From the NCBI RefSeq assembly GCF_013201665.1, contig NZ_CP053840.1:558001-622000 (forward strand): DNA of 64,000 nt. Reading direction: 5' to 3'. This stretch comes from Arcobacter venerupis. Lineage in GTDB: Bacteria > Campylobacterota > Campylobacteria > Campylobacterales > Arcobacteraceae. A program made the translations under genes and the position numbers. Under the pieces are notes generated by a model. The model searched no databases. It was given only the letters and a program-made list of their open reading frames with translations, and was not told the origin of the DNA. Shown one piece after another: positions 53,972 through 62,380 of this stretch; positions within the stretch are counted from its first letter, which is position 1; the number at the start of each line of letters is the position of its first letter.

Positions 53972-54155
53972 TTTCTATTAATCTTCCAATTGATTTTTTT
54001 TGTTTTTTTTGTTTAATCTATTAATATAAAATATGAAAAAAATACAATTATATTTATTTATCAACAAACTTTATATTATGAGTTTCAAAAATTATTTAAA
54101 TTACATTAAAAAAAACATTTTGAATGCATAATGGTTTAAAGAATCTTATGAAAAG
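53972..54155. other. AT-rich intergenic stretch with no gene
   Basis: This is the first part of a 600-base gap between the chemotaxis receptor and the TolC-family gene. It is low-complexity A/T with no frame longer than about 20 codons, no clear hairpin and no repeat. Confidence 0.5.
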
Positions 54156-54354
54156 GTGGAAATTATCTTATCTTGGCTAAGTAAAGATATCTTTTTAAAT
54201 GAAGAAGGAAATTGTTATTTCAAATATGAAAAAGATAAAATTTATTTCTTAAAAATTATTTTTTATTAAATTTGAATATAAAGAAAGTTTAAAAAATGAG
54301 TATACTTTAAAGCTTTTAAATGAAACATTAAAAATGAAACCATATTTAATATAG
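54156..54354 (+). pseudogene. Probable frameshifted gene remnant
   Basis: A GTG-started frame encodes a 37-residue protein-like stretch (WLSKDIFLNEEGNCYFKYEKD) that stops at 54269, just after a run of six T. The +1 frame continues from 54265 with IKFEYKESLKNEYTLKLL and stops at 54354. Together they read like ~65 residues of a charged helical protein broken by one frameshift. The remaining bases to 54507 are AT-rich with no signal. I do not recognise the parent. Confidence is low because the surrounding DNA is random-like and AT-rich. Confidence 0.3.
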
Positions 54355-54506
54355 TAAGCTTTTATCTTCTAAATAAAAATTATTTTTGTAAACTAAATCA
54401 TTTAGTTTTGAAATTATTATTTAAAATATATAATATAAAACTATAATGACTTTATTGATATGAATAGAGATTTAGTAAAATTAAATAAATGAAGAATTTT
54501 ATTAAA

Positions 54507-55667
54507 TTAAGAGATTTGAAAATACAAAAATAAAATCTCTTTTTTAATATACAGCTTATATTTTTCAATATCTAATAATCTTATTTCTTTTGAATTTTTT
54601 AAAGTATCTACATCTTCGATTGCTTTAAATCCTGCATTATATTCTTCTTGATTTAATTGTAATAATTCTTCATAAAGTTTAATATCATTTAGAGCTAAAT
54701 TAATTCTTTTTTCATATTGTTTTATAGTTTCATAAGAGGTTTCATAAGTATTTTCTAATTCAATATAAGTTAAATCTTCCTCTTTTTTATTTTTTAAAAA
54801 TATTAATTTTGATTGTTGAATATCATTTGAAGAGGTGTAACTCAATGGAATGCTAATACTTGCTCCATATTTATAATAGTCATCAAGATTATTAGTTGTA
54901 TCTGAATTATTATATCCAGCAGATCCATTTATTTTTAAAGAGGGTAAATAACTACTTTTTGTTTTTTGATATTGTGTTTGACTAATTTTTGATTCAATTT
55001 GCGTGTATCTTTTTTGTGAAGAGTTAGCCAAAAACTCCTCTTTATTAAGAAGTGAAACCTTTGGAAAATCAATATCTGAAACATCATATTGCGTTAGTTT
55101 TTTTATCTCATTTTGATATTTTACTTTTTCAAGTATTAATTCCATTTTTGTATCTTCAAGAAGATTTTTTGACATAATTGCATCGTTTAATTCACTAATA
55201 TCACTTTCACCATTTTTATATTGAGATTTTTTTATATTAACTTCAATCTCTTTATTTTTACTATTTAAGATATTTTGTTTAATAGTAAGATTATTTATTA
55301 ATAGATTTACAATATTGCTATATAACAAATATAAATCATCTTGATTGTCCATTTGTATTTTTAAAGACTCTTGCTTAAATAGATAATTTGCATAATCTAT
55401 TTTGGCTGAAATTCCTCCAAAATTATATACTTCTTGGCTCAAACTTAAAGAATAATCTTTACTTTTTTCATTTTCATTATCTTTATTTTGACTAAGACTT
55501 AAATCAATATCACTTAACCAATCGTATTGATTTACTTTTTGTTTTTCTTCAGTACTTTTTATTTTAAGTTCTTTTATCTCATTTTTTAAAGGTGATAAAA
55601 CAGAGTTTGGCTCTTCCTTTGCAAAAACACTTATTGTTAGTAAACTCAGTAGAAAAAATCTTTTCAT
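54507..55667 (-). CDS. TolC-family outer-membrane efflux protein (RND-associated)
   Basis: A 386-residue outer-membrane factor. The signal peptide is MKRFFLLSLLTISVFA. Long coiled-coil helices with Asn-Asp-Ala-Ile segments (ISELNDAIMSKNLLEDTKMELI) are interrupted by short strands (SINGSAGYNN-like and SYTSSNDIQQSK), the TolC duplicate pattern. It resembles the 28625 gene in length and layout. It shares one base with the adaptor gene upstream and is the final gene of the RND operon. Confidence 0.83.
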   Translation of the reverse strand: MKRFFLLSLLTISVFAKEEPNSVLSPLKNEIKELKIKSTEEKQKVNQYDWLSDIDLSLSQNKDNENEKSKDYSLSLSQEVYNFGGISAKIDYANYLFKQESLKIQMDNQDDLYLLYSNIVNLLINNLTIKQNILNSKNKEIEVNIKKSQYKNGESDISELNDAIMSKNLLEDTKMELILEKVKYQNEIKKLTQYDVSDIDFPKVSLLNKEEFLANSSQKRYTQIESKISQTQYQKTKSSYLPSLKINGSAGYNNSDTTNNLDDYYKYGASISIPLSYTSSNDIQQSKLIFLKNKKEEDLTYIELENTYETSYETIKQYEKRINLALNDIKLYEELLQLNQEEYNAGFKAIEDVDTLKNSKEIRLLDIEKYKLYIKKEILFLYFQIS

Positions 55668-56362
55668 TATCTAAACTCCACATTAATACTTTGCCCAAAA
55701 TCTTTTGAATCAATTTCAATTTCAGCTTTATATGCTGAAATAAAAGTTTTATCAGGAGTAATATCAAGTCGTTTTAATTTTGCATTTGATTTTTGTCCAT
55801 CTAAAAAAATCTCTTTTGATTTGATGTTTTTATAATCTTCACTATTTAAATAAATTACAAGTTTTGCACTACTAATATCATAAGCTGTTGCGATTTTTGT
55901 TCCTGCATTTACATAATCAAACTTATTTACAAGGAACTCTTTTAGATATAAGTTGTTTAAAGTAATCTCTTTTTTACTTAAAATATCTTTTGTATTTGCA
56001 ATTGAAAGTTCAAGATTTTTAATACTATTTTTTAACTCAATAATCTCCATATATTTAGCATCTTTTTCATAATCACTTTTTCCTGTAATAGTTTTATATT
56101 TATTGTAATAATTTTCTAAAATAGTAAGTTTTTCATTGTAAAGTTTTACTTGAGTTTGATAAAGATTCAAATTCTCTTTTTCTAAAATATTATCAATTTT
56201 TACAATTACGCCATTTACAAAACTCATCTCTTTATTTTTATCAAGAAAAACAATTTCACCGCTTGTATTTGCATAAATACTAAATTCATCTTTTGGTTCG
56301 ATTTTTGCTATATAATTATTAGCAAATAAAAAAATTGGTACTAATAAGAAAAAATATCTCAT
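55667..56362 (-). CDS. Short periplasmic adaptor (HlyD/AcrA-type)
   Basis: A 231-residue protein from the ATG at 56362, which begins a signal peptide (MRYFFLLVPIFLFANN) five bases after the RND gene's stop; an earlier in-frame start would overlap that gene. The half-lipoyl segment is EPKDEFSIYANTSGEIVFLD, a coiled-coil hairpin occupies ~60-140, and the second half includes NAGTKIATAYDISSA. It is shorter than typical adaptors (350-400) and seems to lack much of the membrane-proximal domain. It would bridge the RND pump and TolC-family duct. Confidence 0.75.
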   Translation of the reverse strand: MRYFFLLVPIFLFANNYIAKIEPKDEFSIYANTSGEIVFLDKNKEMSFVNGVIVKIDNILEKENLNLYQTQVKLYNEKLTILENYYNKYKTITGKSDYEKDAKYMEIIELKNSIKNLELSIANTKDILSKKEITLNNLYLKEFLVNKFDYVNAGTKIATAYDISSAKLVIYLNSEDYKNIKSKEIFLDGQKSNAKLKRLDITPDKTFISAYKAEIEIDSKDFGQSINVEFR

Positions 56363-56366
56363 TTCT

Positions 56367-59300
56367 TTAATCCTTGATTTTAAATAAAGTTGCAAAAAGC
56401 GCAGGAACATAAATTAGATTTAAAATAGTTCCCCATAAAATGCCAAATCCCAATGAAACAGCAATTGGCTGGAGCATCACAGATTCTCCTGTTGGAAAGA
56501 AAATTAAAGTAAATAATCCTAACATTGTTGTAATTGATGTGATTAAAATAGGTCGAACTCTAAGTCTTGCTTTTTCAAAGAAATCTTTTCTTGTTCTTGT
56601 ATGATGTAAAAAATCTAACATAATAATTCCATCATTAATAACAACACCTGCAAGTCCTAACATTCCTATCATTGATTGAGAATTTAGATTAATTCCTATT
56701 ATAAAATGCCCAATAATTGGACCTAAAATACTAAAAGGAATAACAGAAAGAATAATAAATGAACTTTTAAAAGATGGAAAAATCACTAATAAAGTAATAA
56801 AAATCAAAAATAAAGATACTAAAAAAGCTTTGATTAAATCAAATGCCATTTGTTCACTTTTCTCTTTTTCTCCTCCAAACTCAATATTTATGCCTTTTTC
56901 TTTACTTACAGTTATAATATTTTCAAGCTCTTTTAATACTTCACTTGCGTTAATAATATTGTTATCAACATTTGCTAATACTTTTTTGTAAATCTGTCCA
57001 TTTATTTTTTCAATCTCTTCAAAATTTCTTTCTATATTAAACTCAACAACTTCTTGGAAACGAACAAATTGATTATTATCAAGGGGAATATAAAAGTTTT
57101 TTAATTCAGTAAAATTATCTTTATATGCTGATTTTGTGATTATCTTGATTATTCCATCTTCATTAAAAGTGTTAGTTTGTTCTTTTTCTAAAAAATAGTT
57201 GCTAATTGCTTTTGCGATATTTTCATCTGTTAATCCAAGTTGTTTACCATAAGAGTTGATAATAAACTTATATTCACTTTGTCCAAGAATCGTATTATCA
57301 CTTACATCTTTAACTCCATTAATAGTGTTAAGTTTTTCTTTTAATTCTTTAATAGTTTGAAGTAATAAAGTACTATTTGCACTATTTAACAGAAGTTCAA
57401 TATCAGTTTTTACTCCACCAATTCGGTGAGTTGTAATATTATGCTCAATAGCATTATCTTCTTTTAATAAAGGACTAACTAAATCTCTTATTGCATTTAT
57501 TGCTTGATTTGAAGAGATTAATCTGATTTTATTAACTCTTTGAAAATCGAAACTAAGATTTAAAATAGGGTTAATATAATTTTCTAAAAAGTTTTCTTCT
57601 CTAAAGTCTTCTAGTTCTAATAAAATAGTAAAACCATTTTCAATTGTTTCACTAGAATCAGTTATATCTTCATAAAATCCAACTGTTGTACTTATGTTTT
57701 TTATATAAATCTCTTTTGAACTTTCCATCAAAACTTTTTCATATTTTTTTGCAATTTGATTAGTTATTTCAATTGGAATTGAATCTTCAAGTTTAATTGA
57801 TAATTTAATATTGTTTGAATCCATATCAGGGAAAAGCTGAAATCTACTACTTTGAATAAGTAAAATAGAAAAAATAGGAATAGTTATAAAAAAAGTGATT
57901 AAGAAGCTTTTTTTATATTCAATAACTTTATGTAAAACAGTTTCATAAAAGTCATAAAGTTTTGTCCAATCCAATTGTTTTTCATTTGCTTTTAAAATCT
58001 GTTTAGAGTGTAAAGGCAAAAATAAAAATGATTCAAGAATTGAAGAGATTATTAAACAAGATATTACAATAGGAATAAGCTTCATAAAAAGTCCCATTTC
58101 TCCACTTATAAATAACATTGGTAAAAAGGCAAAAATAGTTGTTAATCCTGCGATTATTACAGGTGCAATCATCTGTTTTGTACCTTTTAATACAGCATCA
58201 TTTATCTTATAACCTTCATCAAGGTATCTTTGAATATTTTCACTTATGATAATTGCATCATCTACAACGATACCTAATGCAATTAACATCGCCATCATTG
58301 ATACCATATTTAAACTGTAACCCATTAGTTCAATGAATAATAAAGAGATAATAAAAGAAAAAGGAATTCCTAAAATAATTACAAATGAAAGCCTTGGACT
58401 TATTAGTACATACATTGCAAGTCCAACTAAAATAAGTCCTAAAACAATATTTGCAAGGATAGTTTTAATTCTTTCTTGAATTGGACTTGAGTTATCCCTT
58501 GAAATACTTAATGATATATCAGAATTGTTTTGTTCAGTTTTTGCTAATAACTCTTTAATATTTTCTACAATTTTGATGCTATCTCCATATTTATCTTTAT
58601 AAATACGTAAAGTTATAGTATTTTCACCATTAAGTCTAGCAATAGTCTCTTTTTGTGGATAATCAATAGAAATATTAGCAATATCACTTAAATAAACTTT
58701 TTTATCATCTATTTTTATAACACTATTTTTCCAAAACTCCTCATTGAATTTATTATTTTGAGCACTCAAATAGATGTGATTACCCGTTTGTTCAATATTC
58801 CCAACAGGATAAATATAAGATAACTGGGATATTGCATCAATAATGGCTGAACTATTTAGTCCATACATATTAATTTTTTTATTATCTAAAATCAAATCAA
58901 TCTGTAAATCAGCATCTCCATAATTATTGACTTTACTAATATGCTCAATCTGCATTAAAGATGTTCGTAGATTATTTGCAATTTTAATTAACTCTTTTTG
59001 GTCATATTTTGAAGAGTTTAAAGAAACTGTTAATAATGACCAACCATAATCAATACTTCGAACAGTAGGTTCTGTCATATCAGAAGGAAAATATCTTTTT
59101 GCAGCACTAATGGCATCTTTTATTTCATTGATTTTTTCAATTTTATCAACACCATCTTGTAGTTCAATTTCAATAGAAAAATATCCTGAATGTATAAATG
59201 AGTTTATTTTCCCTAAACCAGAAATAGAGTTAATTTCATTTTCAATCTCTGTAACTGCAAAATTGTTTAAATTATCAGCACTAGCTCCACTATATGAACC

Positions 59301-59447
59301 CTCAACTTCTATCATTTCAAGTTCAGTTGAAGGGAAGATTTCTTTTGGAATTTTAAAATATGAAAAAATTCCTAAGATTAATATAAAGACTAATATTGTG
59401 TGATTTAGGTGAGAATTTTTTAAAAAAAAATTGATTATTTTATACAT
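56367..59447 (-). CDS. RND-family efflux transporter
   Basis: A 1026-residue proton-driven inner-membrane pump of AcrB/MdtB-like size. N-terminal helix HTILVFILILGIFSYFKIPKEIFP is followed by a large periplasmic loop. The membrane block (~335-520) contains GIVVDDAIIISENIQRYLDEG with the two proton-relay Asp residues, then the second periplasmic loop and C-terminal block with GLAGVVINDGIIMLDFLHHTR. It is the second gene in the operon regulator - pump - adaptor - outer-membrane factor. The substrate is unknown. It may export a siderophore, given the divergent receptors, but this is inference. Confidence 0.9.
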   Translation of the reverse strand: MYKIINFFLKNSHLNHTILVFILILGIFSYFKIPKEIFPSTELEMIEVEGSYSGASADNLNNFAVTEIENEINSISGLGKINSFIHSGYFSIEIELQDGVDKIEKINEIKDAISAAKRYFPSDMTEPTVRSIDYGWSLLTVSLNSSKYDQKELIKIANNLRTSLMQIEHISKVNNYGDADLQIDLILDNKKINMYGLNSSAIIDAISQLSYIYPVGNIEQTGNHIYLSAQNNKFNEEFWKNSVIKIDDKKVYLSDIANISIDYPQKETIARLNGENTITLRIYKDKYGDSIKIVENIKELLAKTEQNNSDISLSISRDNSSPIQERIKTILANIVLGLILVGLAMYVLISPRLSFVIILGIPFSFIISLLFIELMGYSLNMVSMMAMLIALGIVVDDAIIISENIQRYLDEGYKINDAVLKGTKQMIAPVIIAGLTTIFAFLPMLFISGEMGLFMKLIPIVISCLIISSILESFLFLPLHSKQILKANEKQLDWTKLYDFYETVLHKVIEYKKSFLITFFITIPIFSILLIQSSRFQLFPDMDSNNIKLSIKLEDSIPIEITNQIAKKYEKVLMESSKEIYIKNISTTVGFYEDITDSSETIENGFTILLELEDFREENFLENYINPILNLSFDFQRVNKIRLISSNQAINAIRDLVSPLLKEDNAIEHNITTHRIGGVKTDIELLLNSANSTLLLQTIKELKEKLNTINGVKDVSDNTILGQSEYKFIINSYGKQLGLTDENIAKAISNYFLEKEQTNTFNEDGIIKIITKSAYKDNFTELKNFYIPLDNNQFVRFQEVVEFNIERNFEEIEKINGQIYKKVLANVDNNIINASEVLKELENIITVSKEKGINIEFGGEKEKSEQMAFDLIKAFLVSLFLIFITLLVIFPSFKSSFIILSVIPFSILGPIIGHFIIGINLNSQSMIGMLGLAGVVINDGIIMLDFLHHTRTRKDFFEKARLRVRPILITSITTMLGLFTLIFFPTGESVMLQPIAVSLGFGILWGTILNLIYVPALFATLFKIKD

Positions 59448-59478
59448 GGAGTGATATTTGCCTTTATAGAATTAGAAA

Positions 59479-60078
59479 TTACAATATCTTGAAATGTTTT
59501 AATATCTTTTCGTATATTTGTACATTTGGATTATTAAACCTAAAAAATGATTCTTTGATGTGATTGTGTAAATTCTCTTTTTTTATGCCTCTAAATTTTT
59601 TTAAACGAGTGTCAACAAAATTTTGTACATTAGTATTTCCACTATAAAAACCTAAAATCGTGAAATTTTTAGTATATTTATTATAAATAACTCTTACAGA
59701 ATTAGTTTTTTTGTTGTTTACTAAAGTTTGTTCTATCTTATTTTGTATGAAATTATTTATATTAGGAAAAATTAGATTTTCCTTATCTAATAAAAAAATC
59801 TCATTTTTCTTTTCTAAGAAATAAATATTTTTTTCATATATTCTCATATAAGTAATATTTAAATTGATTTCATCTTTTTTTAAATAAATATAAGAATCAA
59901 ATAGAATCTCTCTGAATATTTTGTAGTAACTATTTATTGTTTGTCTACTTATTTTCAACTCTTCAGATGTTTGACTTGCTGTGAAATCTTTCGAAAAAAA
60001 GAAGCAAATTTTTTTCAGTTGAGAAGTTTCAATTTTTATTCTATTTGAAATGATATTTTTATTTTTCATTCTTGTCAT
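59479..60078 (-). CDS. Small regulator derived from an IS1595-type transposase
   Basis: A 199-residue protein. The N-terminal HTH region (FTASQTSEELKISRQTINSYY, ~33-53) matches the DNA-binding part of IS1595/ISXO2-type transposases as I recall them. So does the C-terminal end, with NFVDTRLKKFRGIKKENLHNHIKESFFRFNN near 155-186. The middle is only ~90 residues, and no DDE/DDN catalytic set can be recognised. This suggests a domesticated transposase kept as a DNA-binding protein. It heads the RND operon (31-base gap) and diverges from two siderophore receptors. It starts at 60078 inside the first copy of a direct repeat that is a candidate operator; ATG 60069 is an alternative. Confidence 0.65.
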   Translation of the reverse strand: MTRMKNKNIISNRIKIETSQLKKICFFFSKDFTASQTSEELKISRQTINSYYKIFREILFDSYIYLKKDEINLNITYMRIYEKNIYFLEKKNEIFLLDKENLIFPNINNFIQNKIEQTLVNNKKTNSVRVIYNKYTKNFTILGFYSGNTNVQNFVDTRLKKFRGIKKENLHNHIKESFFRFNNPNVQIYEKILKHFKIL

Positions 60079-60163
60079 GGTGGCAGTATATATAAAAAAA
60101 ATGGCTAAAAAATGGCTAATTTTTATAGTTTTTTAAAAAAACAAATACCTTGTCATGATGGCA
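60072..60163. promoter_or_regulatory. Direct-repeat cluster, candidate operator of the transposase-derived regulator
   Basis: TTGTCATGGTGGCA (60072-60085) and TTGTCATGATGGCA (60150-60163) are near-identical direct repeats 78 bases apart. Between them, ATGGCTAAAAA is repeated with an 11-base period (60101-60117). The first copy covers the start codon of the regulator. The TGGCTAAT-like units also resemble the ends of IS1595-type elements, a resemblance recalled rather than checked. Confidence 0.55.
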
Positions 60164-60214
60164 TTTATAATCAGAGTGAATTAAGTTAAATGTGGAAATA
60201 ATTCGCCTATTAAT

Positions 60215-60227
60215 GAGACTAATTATC
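60215..60227. promoter_or_regulatory. Fur-like site upstream of the siderophore receptors
   Basis: GAGACTAATTATC matches 11 of 13 positions of the Fur palindrome and is followed by ATAATTAA. It lies 27 bases upstream of the receptor's ATG. Confidence 0.45.
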
Positions 60228-60253
60228 ATAATTAAAATATGAAGGAAACATAA

Positions 60254-62362
60254 ATGATAAACATAAAAAGAAAAATAATTCCATTATCACTTTGTCTATC
60301 AATGATTTTAGGAAGCCAATTATTAGCTGAAAATACAGATACCTTACTTGAAGAGGTTAATGTTTCAGAAACTGCGCAAAATGGAACTGCTGAAAATGGA
60401 TATGTGGTGAAAGAGACAACTGGAATCGGGCTTTGGGATAAAAGAAGTTTACAAGATACTCCTTATCAAATGAGCATAGTTTCACAAGATATGATAGAAA
60501 ACACTGCAAGTGGAATTGACCAAATCTTTAAAATGAATCCAGTTGTACAAGTAAAAACAACTTCTACTTCTTCACATAGTTGGAATACTCCAAATATGAA
60601 TATAAGAGGATTTGATGTATCGGGAAATCATATATTAGATGGTATTCCCTTTTCTTGGGTAGAGGGTATTACTACTGAAGAACTTGAAAGAGTAGAAGTA
60701 CTAAATGGTTTAACAGGGTTTTTATATGGTGTGGGTTATGTTGGAGGTGCAGTTAATTATGTAACAAAAAAACCAACATTAGAAAGAATTACAGATTTAA
60801 CTATTGGAAGTACTGGAAATGAAGCAGCTTATATCCATGCTGATTTAGGCGGAAAGATTGATGAAAAAGGAAAATTCTCTTATAGATTAAATGCTTTAAA
60901 ACAAAATGGTGAGACTTCTATCAAAGACCAAAATATAGACAGAGAATTAATTACAGGAGCATTAGATTGGAGAGTAACTGATGATTTACTTTTAACATTT
61001 GATGCTTCGCATAAAGAGAATAAAACAGATAAATTAACTGCTTCGTTTTCTAGTAATCAATCAGCTAGTATTTTAGACCCAAAACAAGGATATTCACCTG
61101 ATTGGACATTTTCTGATACTTCACAAGATAGACTTGGATTTAAATCTTTATGGCAGATTAATGACAATGTAAAACTTAGAACTGGATATATCCATCTTGA
61201 ACATGAAAATGATATGTCTATGTCTTACGTATATGATAATTATGATGGAACATACAGACTTAACTATTATAGGGCTTGGCCTCAGACATCAACAACTCAA
61301 GGTGCTTATGTTTATACAGATATTGATTTTGATACTTTTGGAATTGAACATACTTTAACAATTGGTGGTTCTGGAAATAAAACGAAAGCTAATAGTATTG
61401 AGGGTGCTTGGGAATGGGTTAATTTAGGTAACTATACATTAAACCAATTAAATAATGTATCAAAACCAACTTATATCGGTAGTGCTAATAATAAAACTTA
61501 TTTATCTAGTCGTAATGAAAAAACAAATCTTATGGTTGGTGATGATATAAGATTTAATGACCAATGGAGTGCATTAGTTGGATTTAATTATGCAGAAGTT
61601 GAAGAAAAGAATTACAATATTAGTGGTGAAAAAACTGGTGGATATGATGCAAAAGATACAACACCAAGTATATCTTTAATCTATAAACCATTTGAAGATT
61701 TAACAACTTACACAACATATATGGAATCTTTAGAAAGTGGTACTATTGTTGGAGATTTATATTCAAATGCTGGAGAAATTTTCGACCCTTATGTAAGTAA
61801 ACAATATGAAGTTGGAGCAAAATACTCTATTTCTCAAAATTTACTTTTAAGTTCAGCCTTATTTAGAATAGAAAAAGCAAATTCTTATGAAGAACAAACT
61901 TCTTCAAAACCAATTTTAACGCAAGATGGATTAGTAATTCATCAAGGTTTAGAGCTAACGGTAACTGGAAAATTAACTGATAATCTTACAGTTGTAACTG
62001 GTGGAACAATTATGGATTTAGAAATAGATAAAGCAAATTCAAATGAAGGGAAAAAACCAACAGATACTGCTTCTCAAATGGCAAAACTATATGCAGAATA
62101 TAATATTCCTATGGTTCAAGGTTTAGCAGTAACAGGTGGAGCGTATTGGACAGGAAAATCATATAGAGATGCAGCAAATACAGAGGTTATTCCATCTTAT
62201 ACAGTTTATGATGGAGGATTCAGATATAAAACTAAATTAGATAAATATCCAACAACCTATATCGTTAATGTTACAAATCTAACTAATAAAGAGTATTGGA
62301 GAAGTTCAACATCTTTTGGTGAACCTAGAAATATAGCTTTATCTATGAAAGTAGAATTCTAA
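60254..62362 (+). CDS. TonB-dependent siderophore receptor
   Basis: A 702-residue outer-membrane receptor. A long signal peptide (KRKIIPLSLCLSMILGSQLLA) is followed by LLEEVNVSE, a TonB-box-like segment. The plug (~65-170) has KRSLQDTPYQMSIVSQDMIENTAS, NMNIRGFDVSGNHILDGIPF and VEVLNGLTGFLYG, characteristic of FhuA/FecA/FpvA-type siderophore receptors. The barrel ends in ALSMKVEF. It is divergent from the regulator and RND operon and followed 18 bases later by a close paralogue. The siderophore cannot be named. Confidence 0.9.
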   Translation: MINIKRKIIPLSLCLSMILGSQLLAENTDTLLEEVNVSETAQNGTAENGYVVKETTGIGLWDKRSLQDTPYQMSIVSQDMIENTASGIDQIFKMNPVVQVKTTSTSSHSWNTPNMNIRGFDVSGNHILDGIPFSWVEGITTEELERVEVLNGLTGFLYGVGYVGGAVNYVTKKPTLERITDLTIGSTGNEAAYIHADLGGKIDEKGKFSYRLNALKQNGETSIKDQNIDRELITGALDWRVTDDLLLTFDASHKENKTDKLTASFSSNQSASILDPKQGYSPDWTFSDTSQDRLGFKSLWQINDNVKLRTGYIHLEHENDMSMSYVYDNYDGTYRLNYYRAWPQTSTTQGAYVYTDIDFDTFGIEHTLTIGGSGNKTKANSIEGAWEWVNLGNYTLNQLNNVSKPTYIGSANNKTYLSSRNEKTNLMVGDDIRFNDQWSALVGFNYAEVEEKNYNISGEKTGGYDAKDTTPSISLIYKPFEDLTTYTTYMESLESGTIVGDLYSNAGEIFDPYVSKQYEVGAKYSISQNLLLSSALFRIEKANSYEEQTSSKPILTQDGLVIHQGLELTVTGKLTDNLTVVTGGTIMDLEIDKANSNEGKKPTDTASQMAKLYAEYNIPMVQGLAVTGGAYWTGKSYRDAANTEVIPSYTVYDGGFRYKTKLDKYPTTYIVNVTNLTNKEYWRSSTSFGEPRNIALSMKVEF

Positions 62363-62380
62363 TTGACAAAGGAAATATAG

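Noticed and set aside
59479-60078. An intact insertion sequence
   Set aside because: The frame is too short for a full IS1595 transposase, no catalytic triad can be recognised, and no flanking terminal inverted repeats or target duplication were found.
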